Assembly: GCF_002105535.1 (NCBI RefSeq) | Contig: NZ_CP015848.1 | Location: forward strand, 2,256,856-2,320,855 | Direction of reading: 5' to 3' | DNA: 64,000 nucleotides | Source of the DNA: Magnetospirillum sp. ME-1 | Lineage (GTDB): Bacteria > Pseudomonadota > Alphaproteobacteria > Rhodospirillales > Magnetospirillaceae | In this document: positions 17,238 through 26,318 of the stretch, in pieces | How positions within the stretch are numbered: position 1 is the stretch's first letter | How the letters are laid out: every line of letters begins with the position of its first letter | Notes under the pieces: generated by a model | Databases searched by the model: none | The model's input: the letters and a program-made list of their open reading frames with translations, nothing else | Told to the model about the DNA's origin: nothing | Made by a program: the position numbers and the translations under genes

Positions 17238-17278
17238 AAAAGGCCCGCTGTCTCCTCCGGGAGCGGCGGGCCTTCTTC
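17238..17278. terminator. Bidirectional hairpin terminator
   Basis: AAGGCCCGC at 17240-17248 pairs with GCGGGCCTT at 17266-17274; followed by CTTCC on the plus strand and preceded by GGAAAA (TTTTCC on the minus strand). It separates the convergent genes ending at 17225 and 17292. Confidence 0.7.
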
Positions 17279-17291
17279 CGTACGGCGCGGC

Positions 17292-17903
17292 TCAATTCAG
17301 CGTAAGGACCCCGAGCTGGTTGCCCGTCGAGGAATCCACTACGCTCCACGAACGCCCGCCGGCTGGCACCAGGCGGGGCGCGGCGGAACCGCCGGGCAGG
17401 TTCAGCACGCCCAGCCTGCGGCCCGTGCCCGCCTCGTTCACCGCCCATGAGCCGCCTCCGAGGGAGACGATGGAAGGCATCCCTCCGACCGTGCCGTTCA
17501 TGCCTCCGTTCAGTCCGGTCCCCGACAGGGCCGGATTCGACCCGGACGGCCCCAGGAAGGGCAAGGAACCGTTGTTCTGCAGCCCACCGCCCTGGGGGCC
17601 GAGGAAGGGCGCGCTGCCGTTCATGCCCATCCCATTGCCTCCGTTCGTCCCGTTGCCGATGATCTTCGGCAGGATCTGGATGGCCGCGCCGATGAGCGCC
17701 TGGGAATTGCCGTTGCCGCCGGATCCCATCTGGTTCGGCATCATGGGCATCATCGGCATGGAGGACATGCCGCCCTGGCCCGACAGCGCGCCGAGCACGG
17801 ATTGAAGATCGAGGGACTGGGCCTCGGACGAGGCTGGAGCCGCGAGAAGGCCCGCCGCCAGGGCAAGGCCGGAAACGATGCTGCGGAGATGACGTCGGTT
17901 CAT
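17292..17903 (-). CDS. Secreted Gly/Asn/Met-rich protein
   Basis: A 203-residue protein with a signal peptide (basic RRHLRS, hydrophobic IVSGLALAAGLLAAP, cleavage near ASSEAQS). The mature part is low-complexity, rich in Gly, Asn, Met and Pro (SSMPMMPMMPNQMGSGGNGN; GNGTNGGNGMGMNGS), and ends with two beta-like imperfect repeats (GGGSWAVNEAGTGRRLGVLNL and GGRSWSVVDSSTGNQLGVLTL) of about 22 residues, spaced 28 apart. Starts after GGGAGGCAACC. It lies downstream of the adhesin gene on the same strand and may belong to the same surface module; the role is unknown. Confidence 0.8.
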   Translation of the reverse strand: MNRRHLRSIVSGLALAAGLLAAPASSEAQSLDLQSVLGALSGQGGMSSMPMMPMMPNQMGSGGNGNSQALIGAAIQILPKIIGNGTNGGNGMGMNGSAPFLGPQGGGLQNNGSLPFLGPSGSNPALSGTGLNGGMNGTVGGMPSIVSLGGGSWAVNEAGTGRRLGVLNLPGGSAAPRLVPAGGRSWSVVDSSTGNQLGVLTLN

Positions 17904-18020
17904 GGTTGCCTCCCTGGCTTGCTCGACCGATATGGGTATTCCCGGGGCTGCGGCGGGGCAGGAGTGGGTGGAGAGACCTCCCCGCCGCACGCGACGGCCG
18001 CTCCGCCCCGGGAACCCCCC

Positions 18021-18033
18021 GAAGATGGGGAGG
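18021..18033 (-). promoter_or_regulatory. Conserved upstream element (minus strand)
   Basis: CCTCCCCATCTTC on the minus strand, 118 bases before the 17903 start, between the adhesin gene and the secreted-protein gene. Confidence 0.45.
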
Positions 18034-18059
18034 CCGTGTTAGGCGTTCCTTTGAAGCCA

Positions 18060-21000
18060 TCAGGCATAGTGCATGAGCCCATGGGCATCGAGCCATGAAT
18101 GGGCGTCCGCGGCGGTCGATGACAGGCCGATGTCGTGGGCGTGGATTCCCGCCAGCACCGCCAGATCGGCGCCGCCCGCGACGGCGTGCAGCCCGTCCGC
18201 CTGATCGGAGAACGAGACCTGCTGGCTGATGTAGCCATGGATCAGGAGCGCATCGCCGGCGGCCGCCGAGAAATCGTGGATGGTCAGCTGATGCCCCTGT
18301 TCCAGAACGAAGAGATCCGCTGGCCCGGAAGCGGTTCCCGCCGCCGCGGAAGCATGTCCGGCATCGACGCCCGCCGCGACCGCCTGCGCGAGCTCCAGCG
18401 CGTTCGACGAGGACGGGATCACCTCGACGGCGACGGATTGGAGCACCGAGGAGCCCTGCTCGTCCCTCGCGATGAACGAGAAGCTGTCCGTGCCGGTGAA
18501 GCCCGCCGCGCCCTCGTAGAACCAAGAGCCATCGGAGAAGACGACGGCTCGGCCGCCATGTGCGCTATCCACGGTCTCGCCCTGCCCGTGAAGGGGGTCG
18601 AAGCCGGTGAAGGTCACCGGAGACGAGGAGGTGGCTTCGATCCGTCCGGTGCAGGAGCCGCCCTCCACGCACAGCCTGTCCAGCGTATCGAAGCGGGACG
18701 CGTCCGCGGTCCAGACGCCATCGGAGAACGAGACGCCGGAATGCGGATCGTGCGTGCGCCACGAATCCTGGATGAGGATCGGATCGATCGTGGCGATGTG
18801 GATGCTCTCCGTCGCCGTTCCCCCCAGTCCCGTCGTCGCCCGCACGACCACATCGTAGCCGGACAGATCGACGGCATGGGTGCCGTTCCCGTTCGCCACC
18901 GTGATCCTGCCCGACGAGGAATCGATGGCGAAGAGCCCGCCTGCGCTATCGTCCAGCGAATACGACACGGCTCCGAGATCGGGATCCGTCGCGCTCGCCT
19001 GCGCGACCAGCGTTCCGGTCGCCGCATTCTGCATGACGGATACCGAGGAGGCCATGCCGCCCGGCAGCGACAGCGGATCGGTGTTGCCGATGATCCACTG
19101 GCCGCCGACCCAGGTCGAGTGATTCGAGTAGGACGTCGCTCCATCCCCGTTCCCGGCGTCCGAGGTATAGACGGTCAGGCCCGCCGGCAGCGTCACCGAC
19201 AGGGACAGGAGATCTCCCGGAGAGGCCGGAGCCACGGCGCCGCCGCCGACGCCGCTGTAGGACAGCGTCATGGTCTGCGCCTGATCCAGGGCAAGCTCCT
19301 GCATTCCCGCCCACCAGACGTGGTTCAGTCCGGAAAAGTAGCCGACGGACAGGTCTATCCGAGCATCGTATTGGATCCATCCTCCGCTGCCGTCGAGCTG
19401 GAAGAGCTCGGAGTAGATGCTGCTGCTGATCCAGTTCTGCCCGTTGTCGGGGTTCGTGTAGTTGTGGAAGGACAGCTCGGTCCGGAAGTAGATCTGCCCG
19501 GTGAAGCCGGCCGCCGACATGGCGGCGCTGTCCTCCCAGCCGTTGAACACCACGCCGCCGAGATCGTTGGCGGCCTGCACGGGAAGCGGCATGGCCGCGA
19601 AGGTCTGGACGGCATGCGGCGTCGTCGCCCCGAAGACAGGTGCCGGCGGCGGAAGAACGTCCGTGACGCCGACCATGACCGACACGGAACCCCCATGGCC
19701 ATCCGAAGCCGTCGCCGTGAAGGAATCGGCTCCGGCGTAGCCGTTCGTGCCGGAATACGAATAGGAGCCATCCGCCGCGACCGAGACGCTGCCATGGGAA
19801 GGGCCGCTGGCCAGCGACCATGCCAGGGAATCGCCATCGGCGTCGGCGGCGCCCGAATCGGTCGTGAGGTTGCCCGTATGGGGGGTGCCGCTCGTCGCCG
19901 AGATGGAGAAGCCGGAGGCTGTCGGCGCGGCATCCGTCGTCGTGATCGTCGCCGTGTCGGCCACCGTGCCGCCCGCCCCGTCCGAAACCGTATAGCTCAG
20001 CGCGACAGGCCCCACGTAGCCGCCGGACGAATACGTCCAGCCGCCGCCGGAAGCGGAGATCGTCCCGTGGTCCGCCGTCGGCGTCCCGAGGATGGAAAGG
20101 GTCTGCCCGTCGATGTCGGATGCGTTGCCAAGCAGCGACGCGGAGGAGATGGAGAGCGTGGCATTGTGCCCCACGGAGCCGAGATCGACCGACCCGCTCA
20201 CGGTCGGGGCATTGTCCTGCGCGGTCACCGTCACCGTGCGCGACGCCGAATTCCCGTAGGCGTCCGAGGCGATGGCCGTGAAGGAATCGGTCCCGACGAA
20301 GCCGGCATCCGGGGTGAAGGTGTAAGCGCCCGTCGCTTCATCCAGGGAGATCGAGCCATGGGCCAGCGCGGCCGTCTCCACACCCCCCGAAGTCGAATGC
20401 GCAGCCGACAGGCTCCATGATACGGCGTCGCCGCTGGACACCGACGCGGACAGGCTGCCGCCGATCGCCGCCTCGGCCGGCCCGGAACCCCCGGAAGCCG
20501 ATGTCGAGATGGTCACCGCCCCCACGCTCACCGATACGTCCTCGGCGACGCTGCCGCCATGGCCGTCGGACACCAGCACGCGGAAGGAGTCGGTTCCGGC
20601 GTAGCCCGTCGAGGAATACGAATAGGAGCCGTCCGCCGCAAGCGAGACGCTGCCATGGGCCGGGCCATGCCCAGCCACCAGCGCATAGGACAGGGAATCG
20701 CCATCGGTGTCGGACCCGACCACGGCGCCGGTGATGACATGCCCCTCCAGTCCGCTTCCTCCGGTCGTGGATGCCGTCGGAGCCGTGTCCGACGAGACGA
20801 GCGTCGCGGTGGCCGCCGTCGAGCCCCCATGCCCATCCAGAACCGAATAGGACAAGGTGATCGTGCCGTCGAAGCCCTGCGGATCAAGAGACCAGGCGCC
20901 GGGCCCCGTCGAGGACAGCGATCCGTGATCGGCGGACAGCCCGGAGATCGACAGCGCATCGCCGTCCGCATCGGATGCCGGTCCAAGCAGCTGGGCCTGC

Positions 21001-23351
21001 GTGATGGCGACGGGAACCGCATGCGTCGTGCCGGAGAGGGAAGCCGCCCCGGAGACCGCAGGAGCGGCGTCGGTCTCATCCACGGTGATCGTCGTGTCAT
21101 GGGTGCCGCCATGCCCGTCCGAAGCCCGCACGACGAAGGAATCGGTTTGCCCCCCGACCCATGCGCCGGAAGGCGAATAGGCATAGGCGCCCGTCGCGGC
21201 GTCTATGGAGACGGTTCCGGACGAGCCCTGCGAGACGATGGAATAGGCCATCGCATCGGAGAACTGATCCGAGGCCTGAACCGTGCCCGTGATGTCGCCA
21301 TGGCCGCTGCCGCCGGTGAGCGAGACCGAGAAGGAGGCCCCATCGCCGACCACGACGGAAGCCGTAGAGGAAGCCGTGCCGCCGTGGTGGTCCGAGGCTG
21401 CGAAGGAGACCGTGTCCGTGCCGGTGAAGGCGGTGTCCGTCTCCGTGTAGGTCCAGGTCCCATCGCCATTGACGACGACGGTGCCATGCGATGCGGAAGC
21501 CGTGATCGACAGGGAATCCCCATCGCCATCCGTTGCGGAGATCGTTCCGTTCGCCGTGCCGCCGCGCACCGTCGAGGTTCCGGCGGACGAAAGGACCGGC
21601 GCGTCGTTCGTTTCGAGGATGGAGATCGTGCGCTGGACGGTCAGTCCATGGCCATCGGACACCGAGATCACCGCGCTGTCCGCGTCCCCACCGGCCCAGG
21701 AGCCGGTCGGCGCGTAGGTCCAGGCGCCCGTGGAGGCATCCACCGACACCGTGCCGCTGGACGCCTGCGAGACGACGGCGTAGGCCATCGCATCCCCGGA
21801 CGCATTGGTCCCGGACACGGAGCCGGAGACCGTCCCATGGCCGGTACCGCCGGACGAGGAGAGGCTGATCGAATCGGCCGCCGCCGTCACCGACACCGTG
21901 CGCGCGACCGACTGGCCGAAGCCGTTGGAGACGAGAACCTGGAACGAGTCGGATCCCGCGTATCCGGCATCGGCCGCGAAGACGAACGTCCCATCGGCGG
22001 CCAAGACCACCGAGCCATGCGATGGGCCATGCCCGGACACCAGCGAATAGGACAGGGCCGCTCCGTCGGCCTCGGAGCCCACGACGGCGCCTGAGGCGGA
22101 ATGGCCGGCGATCACCGACACCGGATCGGAAGTCGCCGTGGGCGCCTCGTGATCGACGACGAGGGAGACCTGCGCCGTCGAAGTCGCCGTCGCCGAGTCA
22201 TCCTGCGCCGTGGCCACGACATCGAGCGTCGCGGATCCGGCCCAATGGACCGGCAGGAGGATGGATAGCCCGGCCAGATCGGCCGGGACAAGATGCCAGG
22301 CGCCGCCCGAAAGCGTCCCGGCCGAGAGGGTAGCGCCGACGGGAAGCCCGGAGATCACGACCGAGGAGATGGAATCGGCCGAGGAGATGGTCAGCGGCAG
22401 GGACACCGCGCCTCCATCCTCGGTTCCATGCGCTCCAGCCGAGGAGATGGACGGGGCCTCGGCGATCGGCGCGATGACCGCATGCACCTGGGCGACGGCG
22501 CTGAGGCCGTGCTGGTCCGACACCCGCACCTGGAAATCGTCCGTGCCGTTCCACGAGGCCGAGGACGCCGCGTAGGAAACGACGCCCGCCGCATCGATGG
22601 AAACGGAGCCATGGGAAGGCCCATGCCCGGCGACGACGGCGTAGGACAGCGCATCCCCGTAGGAGTCGACCGCGGACAGCGAACCCGACGCGGACTGCCC
22701 CTCGTTCCCGCTCAGGGCCAGCGCCTGCACGGACAGGCTGCCGAGGCTCTGCGGATCGACGGGAAGCGGATCCGGTTCCGGCGAAGGAGCCGGAGCTGGC
22801 TGGACGGGGGCTGGGGGGAGCGTCGGATGATAGGCGGGCGCTGGAGCCGGTACGACGATCTCGGACGAAGGAGCGGACGGAATGCCGACCGGGGCGGAAT
22901 CCGTCGCCTCGCCCGCGCGGGGAGCGGCAGGGGCCATCGGTCCGGCATGCGGCTCCGGCTGCGTTGCCGGACGGGAGCCGGGAGAACCGCCCTGGAAGGC
23001 CGGATGGGCGTCCGGAGCGGAGAAGACGGGCTCGGACGAAGTCCCGGCCAAGGCCGGAGCCTTGTTCTCGGGTTCCGCACGCTGAGCCGGTGCATGACCG
23101 GCCATCGCATTGGACGAAGGCATCGTCCCTTCCGGCAGGAAGCCGGCATCCGCGACGAGGATCGGCGCCGAAGCCGCCGACGAAGCCATGGAGGCCTTCG
23201 CATGCTCGATCGGCTCGACCGGCGCCTTCGCTTCCACGACGGATTCCGGCGCGGCCGAAGCGACATAGGCCGCGACGGCCTGATCCATGCCCATGAACGC
23301 ATCGGCCGGAATGCCTTCGCGGCGATCGCGATCCATCTCCTGCTCGGACAT
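18060..23351 (-). CDS. Giant repeat adhesin, probable type I secretion substrate
   Basis: A 1763-residue protein starting after GGGAGACGGGACG. Residues about 1-215 are Ala/Pro-rich and disordered. From about 215 to 1240 run roughly ten to twelve tandem Ig/cadherin-like repeats of 90-110 residues with the recurring signatures GHGPSHGSVS, DGSYSYS, GYAGTDSF and VSDGHGGS. Residues about 1245-1425 form a different, lectin-like domain rich in Trp and Asn (YFRTELSFHNYTNPDNGQNW). Two or more further cadherin-like units follow. The C-terminus (about 1681-1763) contains FVLEQGHQLTIHDFSAAAGD, as in type I secretion C-terminal domains. No GGxGxD nonapeptides were found. The neighbouring response regulator, HlyD adaptor and exporter domain fit secretion of this protein. 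Confidence 0.88.
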   Translation of the reverse strand: MSEQEMDRDRREGIPADAFMGMDQAVAAYVASAAPESVVEAKAPVEPIEHAKASMASSAASAPILVADAGFLPEGTMPSSNAMAGHAPAQRAEPENKAPALAGTSSEPVFSAPDAHPAFQGGSPGSRPATQPEPHAGPMAPAAPRAGEATDSAPVGIPSAPSSEIVVPAPAPAYHPTLPPAPVQPAPAPSPEPDPLPVDPQSLGSLSVQALALSGNEGQSASGSLSAVDSYGDALSYAVVAGHGPSHGSVSIDAAGVVSYAASSASWNGTDDFQVRVSDQHGLSAVAQVHAVIAPIAEAPSISSAGAHGTEDGGAVSLPLTISSADSISSVVISGLPVGATLSAGTLSGGAWHLVPADLAGLSILLPVHWAGSATLDVVATAQDDSATATSTAQVSLVVDHEAPTATSDPVSVIAGHSASGAVVGSEADGAALSYSLVSGHGPSHGSVVLAADGTFVFAADAGYAGSDSFQVLVSNGFGQSVARTVSVTAAADSISLSSSGGTGHGTVSGSVSGTNASGDAMAYAVVSQASSGTVSVDASTGAWTYAPTGSWAGGDADSAVISVSDGHGLTVQRTISILETNDAPVLSSAGTSTVRGGTANGTISATDGDGDSLSITASASHGTVVVNGDGTWTYTETDTAFTGTDTVSFAASDHHGGTASSTASVVVGDGASFSVSLTGGSGHGDITGTVQASDQFSDAMAYSIVSQGSSGTVSIDAATGAYAYSPSGAWVGGQTDSFVVRASDGHGGTHDTTITVDETDAAPAVSGAASLSGTTHAVPVAITQAQLLGPASDADGDALSISGLSADHGSLSSTGPGAWSLDPQGFDGTITLSYSVLDGHGGSTAATATLVSSDTAPTASTTGGSGLEGHVITGAVVGSDTDGDSLSYALVAGHGPAHGSVSLAADGSYSYSSTGYAGTDSFRVLVSDGHGGSVAEDVSVSVGAVTISTSASGGSGPAEAAIGGSLSASVSSGDAVSWSLSAAHSTSGGVETAALAHGSISLDEATGAYTFTPDAGFVGTDSFTAIASDAYGNSASRTVTVTAQDNAPTVSGSVDLGSVGHNATLSISSASLLGNASDIDGQTLSILGTPTADHGTISASGGGWTYSSGGYVGPVALSYTVSDGAGGTVADTATITTTDAAPTASGFSISATSGTPHTGNLTTDSGAADADGDSLAWSLASGPSHGSVSVAADGSYSYSGTNGYAGADSFTATASDGHGGSVSVMVGVTDVLPPPAPVFGATTPHAVQTFAAMPLPVQAANDLGGVVFNGWEDSAAMSAAGFTGQIYFRTELSFHNYTNPDNGQNWISSSIYSELFQLDGSGGWIQYDARIDLSVGYFSGLNHVWWAGMQELALDQAQTMTLSYSGVGGGAVAPASPGDLLSLSVTLPAGLTVYTSDAGNGDGATSYSNHSTWVGGQWIIGNTDPLSLPGGMASSVSVMQNAATGTLVAQASATDPDLGAVSYSLDDSAGGLFAIDSSSGRITVANGNGTHAVDLSGYDVVVRATTGLGGTATESIHIATIDPILIQDSWRTHDPHSGVSFSDGVWTADASRFDTLDRLCVEGGSCTGRIEATSSSPVTFTGFDPLHGQGETVDSAHGGRAVVFSDGSWFYEGAAGFTGTDSFSFIARDEQGSSVLQSVAVEVIPSSSNALELAQAVAAGVDAGHASAAAGTASGPADLFVLEQGHQLTIHDFSAAAGDALLIHGYISQQVSFSDQADGLHAVAGGADLAVLAGIHAHDIGLSSTAADAHSWLDAHGLMHYA

Positions 23352-23420
23352 CGTCCCGTCTCCCGGCTGAGGCCTGCCGTGACGGCGAGGCCATGCGGCG
23401 CCCAGAGCGCCATCCCATCA

Positions 23421-23434
23421 GAAGATGGGGCCGG
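23421..23434 (-). promoter_or_regulatory. Conserved upstream element (minus strand)
   Basis: CCGGCCCCATCTTC on the minus strand, 70 bases before the adhesin start; the consensus form of the element. Confidence 0.55.
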
Positions 23435-23448
23435 ACAGCGGTCCGCCT

Positions 23449-24009
23449 CTATGCCGCGATGCGGCCCTGACGCTTGTGCACGATGCGGTGCGGGCAGCCC
23501 GGAACGAGGACATGCTGCTTCACGAAGGGCGAGAACGGGCCGAAATATTTCCCTTCCGGCAGCACAATCTCGATGAAGGGAGATTCCCGGGTCAGCACCG
23601 GCAGCACCTGGCGACGGAGCATCTCCTGGGAAACCGGCTTCGTCACGAGGCCGTCCGCTCCGGCCCGCAGGACCCGAGTCACCGTATCGGTTTCGGTGTC
23701 CGAGGTCATCGCGACCATCGGCAAAAAGCGATCGATGCCATCATCGCCGGATCGCACCGCCCGGATGAAGTCCAAACCTCCCATCGGCTCCATCCGAAGA
23801 TCGGTGATGATCAGGTCCGGCTTGTTCTCCAGCCCGCCCCGCAGATGCAGGAGGGCGGCCGAGCCATCCCTCGCCTCGGCGATCTCGACATCGAGCACCG
23901 GGATGTTCCGCAGCATGCGGATGATGTGGCGGCGCATCACCGCCTCATCATCGACGACGAGCACCTTCACCTGGGTGCGAGCCTTCATCCAGTCACGACC
24001 GATGCTCAT
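23449..24009 (-). CDS. CheY-like response regulator
   Basis: A 186-residue protein with one receiver domain (about residues 12-135): VKVLVVDDEAVMRRH supplies the acidic pair, LIITDLRMEPMGG the phospho-acceptor Asp, VAMTSDTE the conserved Thr/Ser position and GLVTKPVS the conserved Lys. There is no DNA-binding output domain; a 45-residue C-terminal extension (FIEIVLPEGKYFGPFSPF) is unlike standard output modules. Starts after GAGGAGACTTGGC. It lies between the adhesin and the HlyD adaptor genes, all leftward, and probably tunes adhesin export or the nearby EAL protein. No histidine kinase is in the window. Confidence 0.9.
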   Translation of the reverse strand: MSIGRDWMKARTQVKVLVVDDEAVMRRHIIRMLRNIPVLDVEIAEARDGSAALLHLRGGLENKPDLIITDLRMEPMGGLDFIRAVRSGDDGIDRFLPMVAMTSDTETDTVTRVLRAGADGLVTKPVSQEMLRRQVLPVLTRESPFIEIVLPEGKYFGPFSPFVKQHVLVPGCPHRIVHKRQGRIAA

Positions 24010-24030
24010 GCCAAGTCTCCTCGTTGCGGC

Positions 24031-25287
24031 TCAGCGGCCTTCGTTCCACAGCGCCTTCTGGCCAAGCAGGGGACCTGCCAGGAAGCCCAGAAGCGAGCGT
24101 TCGCCGTAGGTCTGGAACACCAGCACCTCGACCCCGCTGCTCAGCGGATAGGACGGACCTCCCGCCCTTCCGGGGAAGGAAGTGGGGCCGATGGAGGCTT
24201 CCACGGCGAAGGTGCGGCGCCCCGTCTGGTCCGCCTGGGAATCCGGGGCGATCGACAGCAGGCGTCCTTCGATGCCCTCATGGCTGCCATCGTCCCCCGC
24301 CAGCACGATGCGGACCGGTCCGCCGACCTTCAGATGCCCGCGCTCGGAAGCGGCCACTCGGGCCTCGACCCGCAGCTCGCCTCCTTCCTCGACGATCTCG
24401 GCGAGCTGCTCGCCCGGCTTGACCGCAAGCCCGGGCCCCGCCGCGGCGAGGGTCTTGATGCGGCCGGACACCGGAGAACGCAGCACCGTGCGCCGATCCT
24501 GTTCGCGGGCCTTGCGGAGCTGCTGCTCGGCTTCATGGAAGCGGCCCCGGGCCTCCGCCAGATCCTTCGACGCAGCCTCCATCTGCGCGCTGCGCAGGAC
24601 GGAGAGCTGAAGAGCGGCCGCCTTGGCATCCGATTCGCCCTTGGCGAGCCGTCCGCGCAAATCCTCGACCTGGCGGCGCTGATCGTCGGCGCGGTTCCTC
24701 GGGATCACGCCCATGGACGCGCCTTCCTCGAGACGGCGGAGAACGGACAGCCCCGCATCGAGCGACTGGCGGTAGGCCGCCAGCGGAGCCGTTTGGGCGG
24801 CCGTTTCGGCCTCCTTCGCGGCCAGCTCATCCCGGCGGCGGGAAGCCCGAAGCTCCCAGGCCGCACGGGCCGAGCGAGCGATGCCGTCGGGCAGGCCATC
24901 GAGCAGCGGTTCCTTGCCCGCCATCTCGGCTTCGAGGCGCAGCACATCGGCACGCGCCGCATCCGACGCATAGGACAGCCTCTCGACATCGGCGGCCGGC
25001 AGCGAGGAATCCAGCTCGAGGATGGGCTGCCCGGCCTCGACGCGGTCCGAGGGGCGCACCAGCACCCGCGAGACCAGACCGCCTTCGGCGGAGCCTACAG
25101 CCTGGACGCGGGACGGAGCGACGACGACCCCCTGGGCCGTGGCCGAAGCATCCCATGGCGTATGGTCGGCTGCGACGATTCCTCCCGCGAGGATGGCGGC
25201 CGAAGCGACCGAGAGGATCCAGCCGGCGCGGACGCGCTTCTCCTCGATGGCGATGAGCTCCGTGCCGATGCGTGCGATGGCGGTCAT
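24031..25287 (-). CDS. HlyD-family membrane fusion protein of a type I secretion system
   Basis: A 418-residue periplasmic adaptor. An N-terminal membrane anchor (GWILSVASAAILAGGIVAAD) precedes a biotinyl-like half-motif (GLVSRVLVRPSDRVEAGQPIL), a long coiled-coil hairpin (about residues 85-260), the second half-motif (VSGRIKTLAAAGPGLAVKPG) and a beta-barrel C-terminus (RVAASERGHLKVGGPVRIVL). Start taken at ATG 25287; a TTG at 25317 overlapping the upstream stop is an alternative. It would bridge the inner-membrane exporter encoded just upstream to an outer-membrane TolC-type channel, which is not in this window. Confidence 0.9.
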   Translation of the reverse strand: MTAIARIGTELIAIEEKRVRAGWILSVASAAILAGGIVAADHTPWDASATAQGVVVAPSRVQAVGSAEGGLVSRVLVRPSDRVEAGQPILELDSSLPAADVERLSYASDAARADVLRLEAEMAGKEPLLDGLPDGIARSARAAWELRASRRRDELAAKEAETAAQTAPLAAYRQSLDAGLSVLRRLEEGASMGVIPRNRADDQRRQVEDLRGRLAKGESDAKAAALQLSVLRSAQMEAASKDLAEARGRFHEAEQQLRKAREQDRRTVLRSPVSGRIKTLAAAGPGLAVKPGEQLAEIVEEGGELRVEARVAASERGHLKVGGPVRIVLAGDDGSHEGIEGRLLSIAPDSQADQTGRRTFAVEASIGPTSFPGRAGGPSYPLSSGVEVLVFQTYGERSLLGFLAGPLLGQKALWNEGR

Positions 25288-25313
25288 ATCCGTCTCCCTG
25301 TCCGATCCGTTGT

Positions 25314-26171
25314 TCAAGCCGAAAGCTCGGCATCGAGGGCCTGCTTCGCCGGCATGGCGGCCGCCATGCGGGACATCGCCCCGATCGCCTGGATGACCGC
25401 GCCGACCGAGCGGGCCGCCAGGATGTTGGCGACGATGAGGTTCTGCGGGATGGCCAGCGCATCGCCGAGCAGCGGGCCGGAGGCGATGGCCGCGCCCAGC
25501 ATCAGCGTCGAGAACAGCAGCCCGATGCCCCGATCCGTGCCGGCGGCCCGCTCCGCATGCATCCGCCGCGCATGGGCATCGACGGCCAGCGCCGCGGCTT
25601 CCGCTTCATCCTGGGCCTTGGCGAGGCGCCCCTCGGCCGCCACGAGATCGCGATTGAGGCGGCGCGAGCGGGCCGAAGCGAGCAGCAGCACCACGACCGC
25701 CAGCGCAACTACGGCGGAGCAGGCCGTGCCGGTGGCGGTACCGGCGACGACGAAGATCGGGGCCAGGAACAGGACGGCGAAGGGCAGATCCAGCAGCGCC
25801 GCCACGGATCCCGCCGAGAACGCGCCCGACACCATGCGGGCCACATTCATGCGGGCCGACCGCTGGGCAGGAGAGCCAGCCGCGCAGGCCCGCAGCAGGG
25901 CGATGTCGCCTTCCGGCCCGGAAGCGAAGGCCAGGGCCAGCAGCGCCTGACGCAGATCCGAGAGCAGGAAGCGGAACAGGCCGAAGGCGAGCAGGAAGCC
26001 GGTAAGCACCAGGATCCCCGAAGCGTAGCCCGCTTCGCCGAACCGCTTGAACGCCAGCGACACATAGGCCGCACCCGCCAGATCCAGCATCCACATGATG
26101 GCCGTGGCGAAGATGGACTTCCCGAACGTTCCCGGGCTTCCCGCCAGCCTTCCCCAGATCTCGCCGAACAT
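25314..26171 (-). CDS. ABC exporter transmembrane domain without ATPase (type I secretion, PrtD-like)
   Basis: A 285-residue protein with five or six hydrophobic segments, corresponding to the membrane domain of type I secretion ABC exporters. The segment MVSGAFSAGSVAALLDLPFA matches the region where these proteins carry the L-D-x-P-F/W motif, and NILAARSVGAVIQAIG matches the end of the membrane domain. Translation stops shortly after, where the Walker A/Walker B nucleotide-binding domain should begin; family members are normally 550-600 residues. No separate ATPase gene is adjacent. Starts after GGGAGGGGTGC, first gene of the leftward secretion operon. Confidence 0.82.
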   Translation of the reverse strand: MFGEIWGRLAGSPGTFGKSIFATAIMWMLDLAGAAYVSLAFKRFGEAGYASGILVLTGFLLAFGLFRFLLSDLRQALLALAFASGPEGDIALLRACAAGSPAQRSARMNVARMVSGAFSAGSVAALLDLPFAVLFLAPIFVVAGTATGTACSAVVALAVVVLLLASARSRRLNRDLVAAEGRLAKAQDEAEAAALAVDAHARRMHAERAAGTDRGIGLLFSTLMLGAAIASGPLLGDALAIPQNLIVANILAARSVGAVIQAIGAMSRMAAAMPAKQALDAELSA

Positions 26172-26215
26172 GCACCCCTCCCCATCCCGTGCCGGGCCAT
26201 GTCGCCCGTGGTGGA

Positions 26216-26229
26216 GGAAATGGGGCGGC
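26216..26229 (-). promoter_or_regulatory. Conserved upstream element (minus strand)
   Basis: CCGCCCCATTTCC on the minus strand, 45 bases before the exporter gene, with GATC shortly upstream. It lies in the divergent gap between the exporter and EAL genes. Confidence 0.5.
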
Positions 26230-26318
26230 GGAGATCGGATCGGACGGCCGATCTAACGATCGTCAAAGACACGCGACCCAACTCCCCGTCGACGCAACGA
26301 CAGGGGAGGGCCGCAAGC

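Noticed and set aside
18135-20420. Plus-strand open frame opposite the adhesin repeats
   Set aside because: Arg/Asp/Gly-rich antisense of tandem repeats; the adhesin frame has the family signatures.
18060-23351. RTX calcium-binding nonapeptides in the adhesin
   Set aside because: Looked for GGxGxDxUx repeats and found none; secretion-type C-terminus retained, so adhesin called without RTX.
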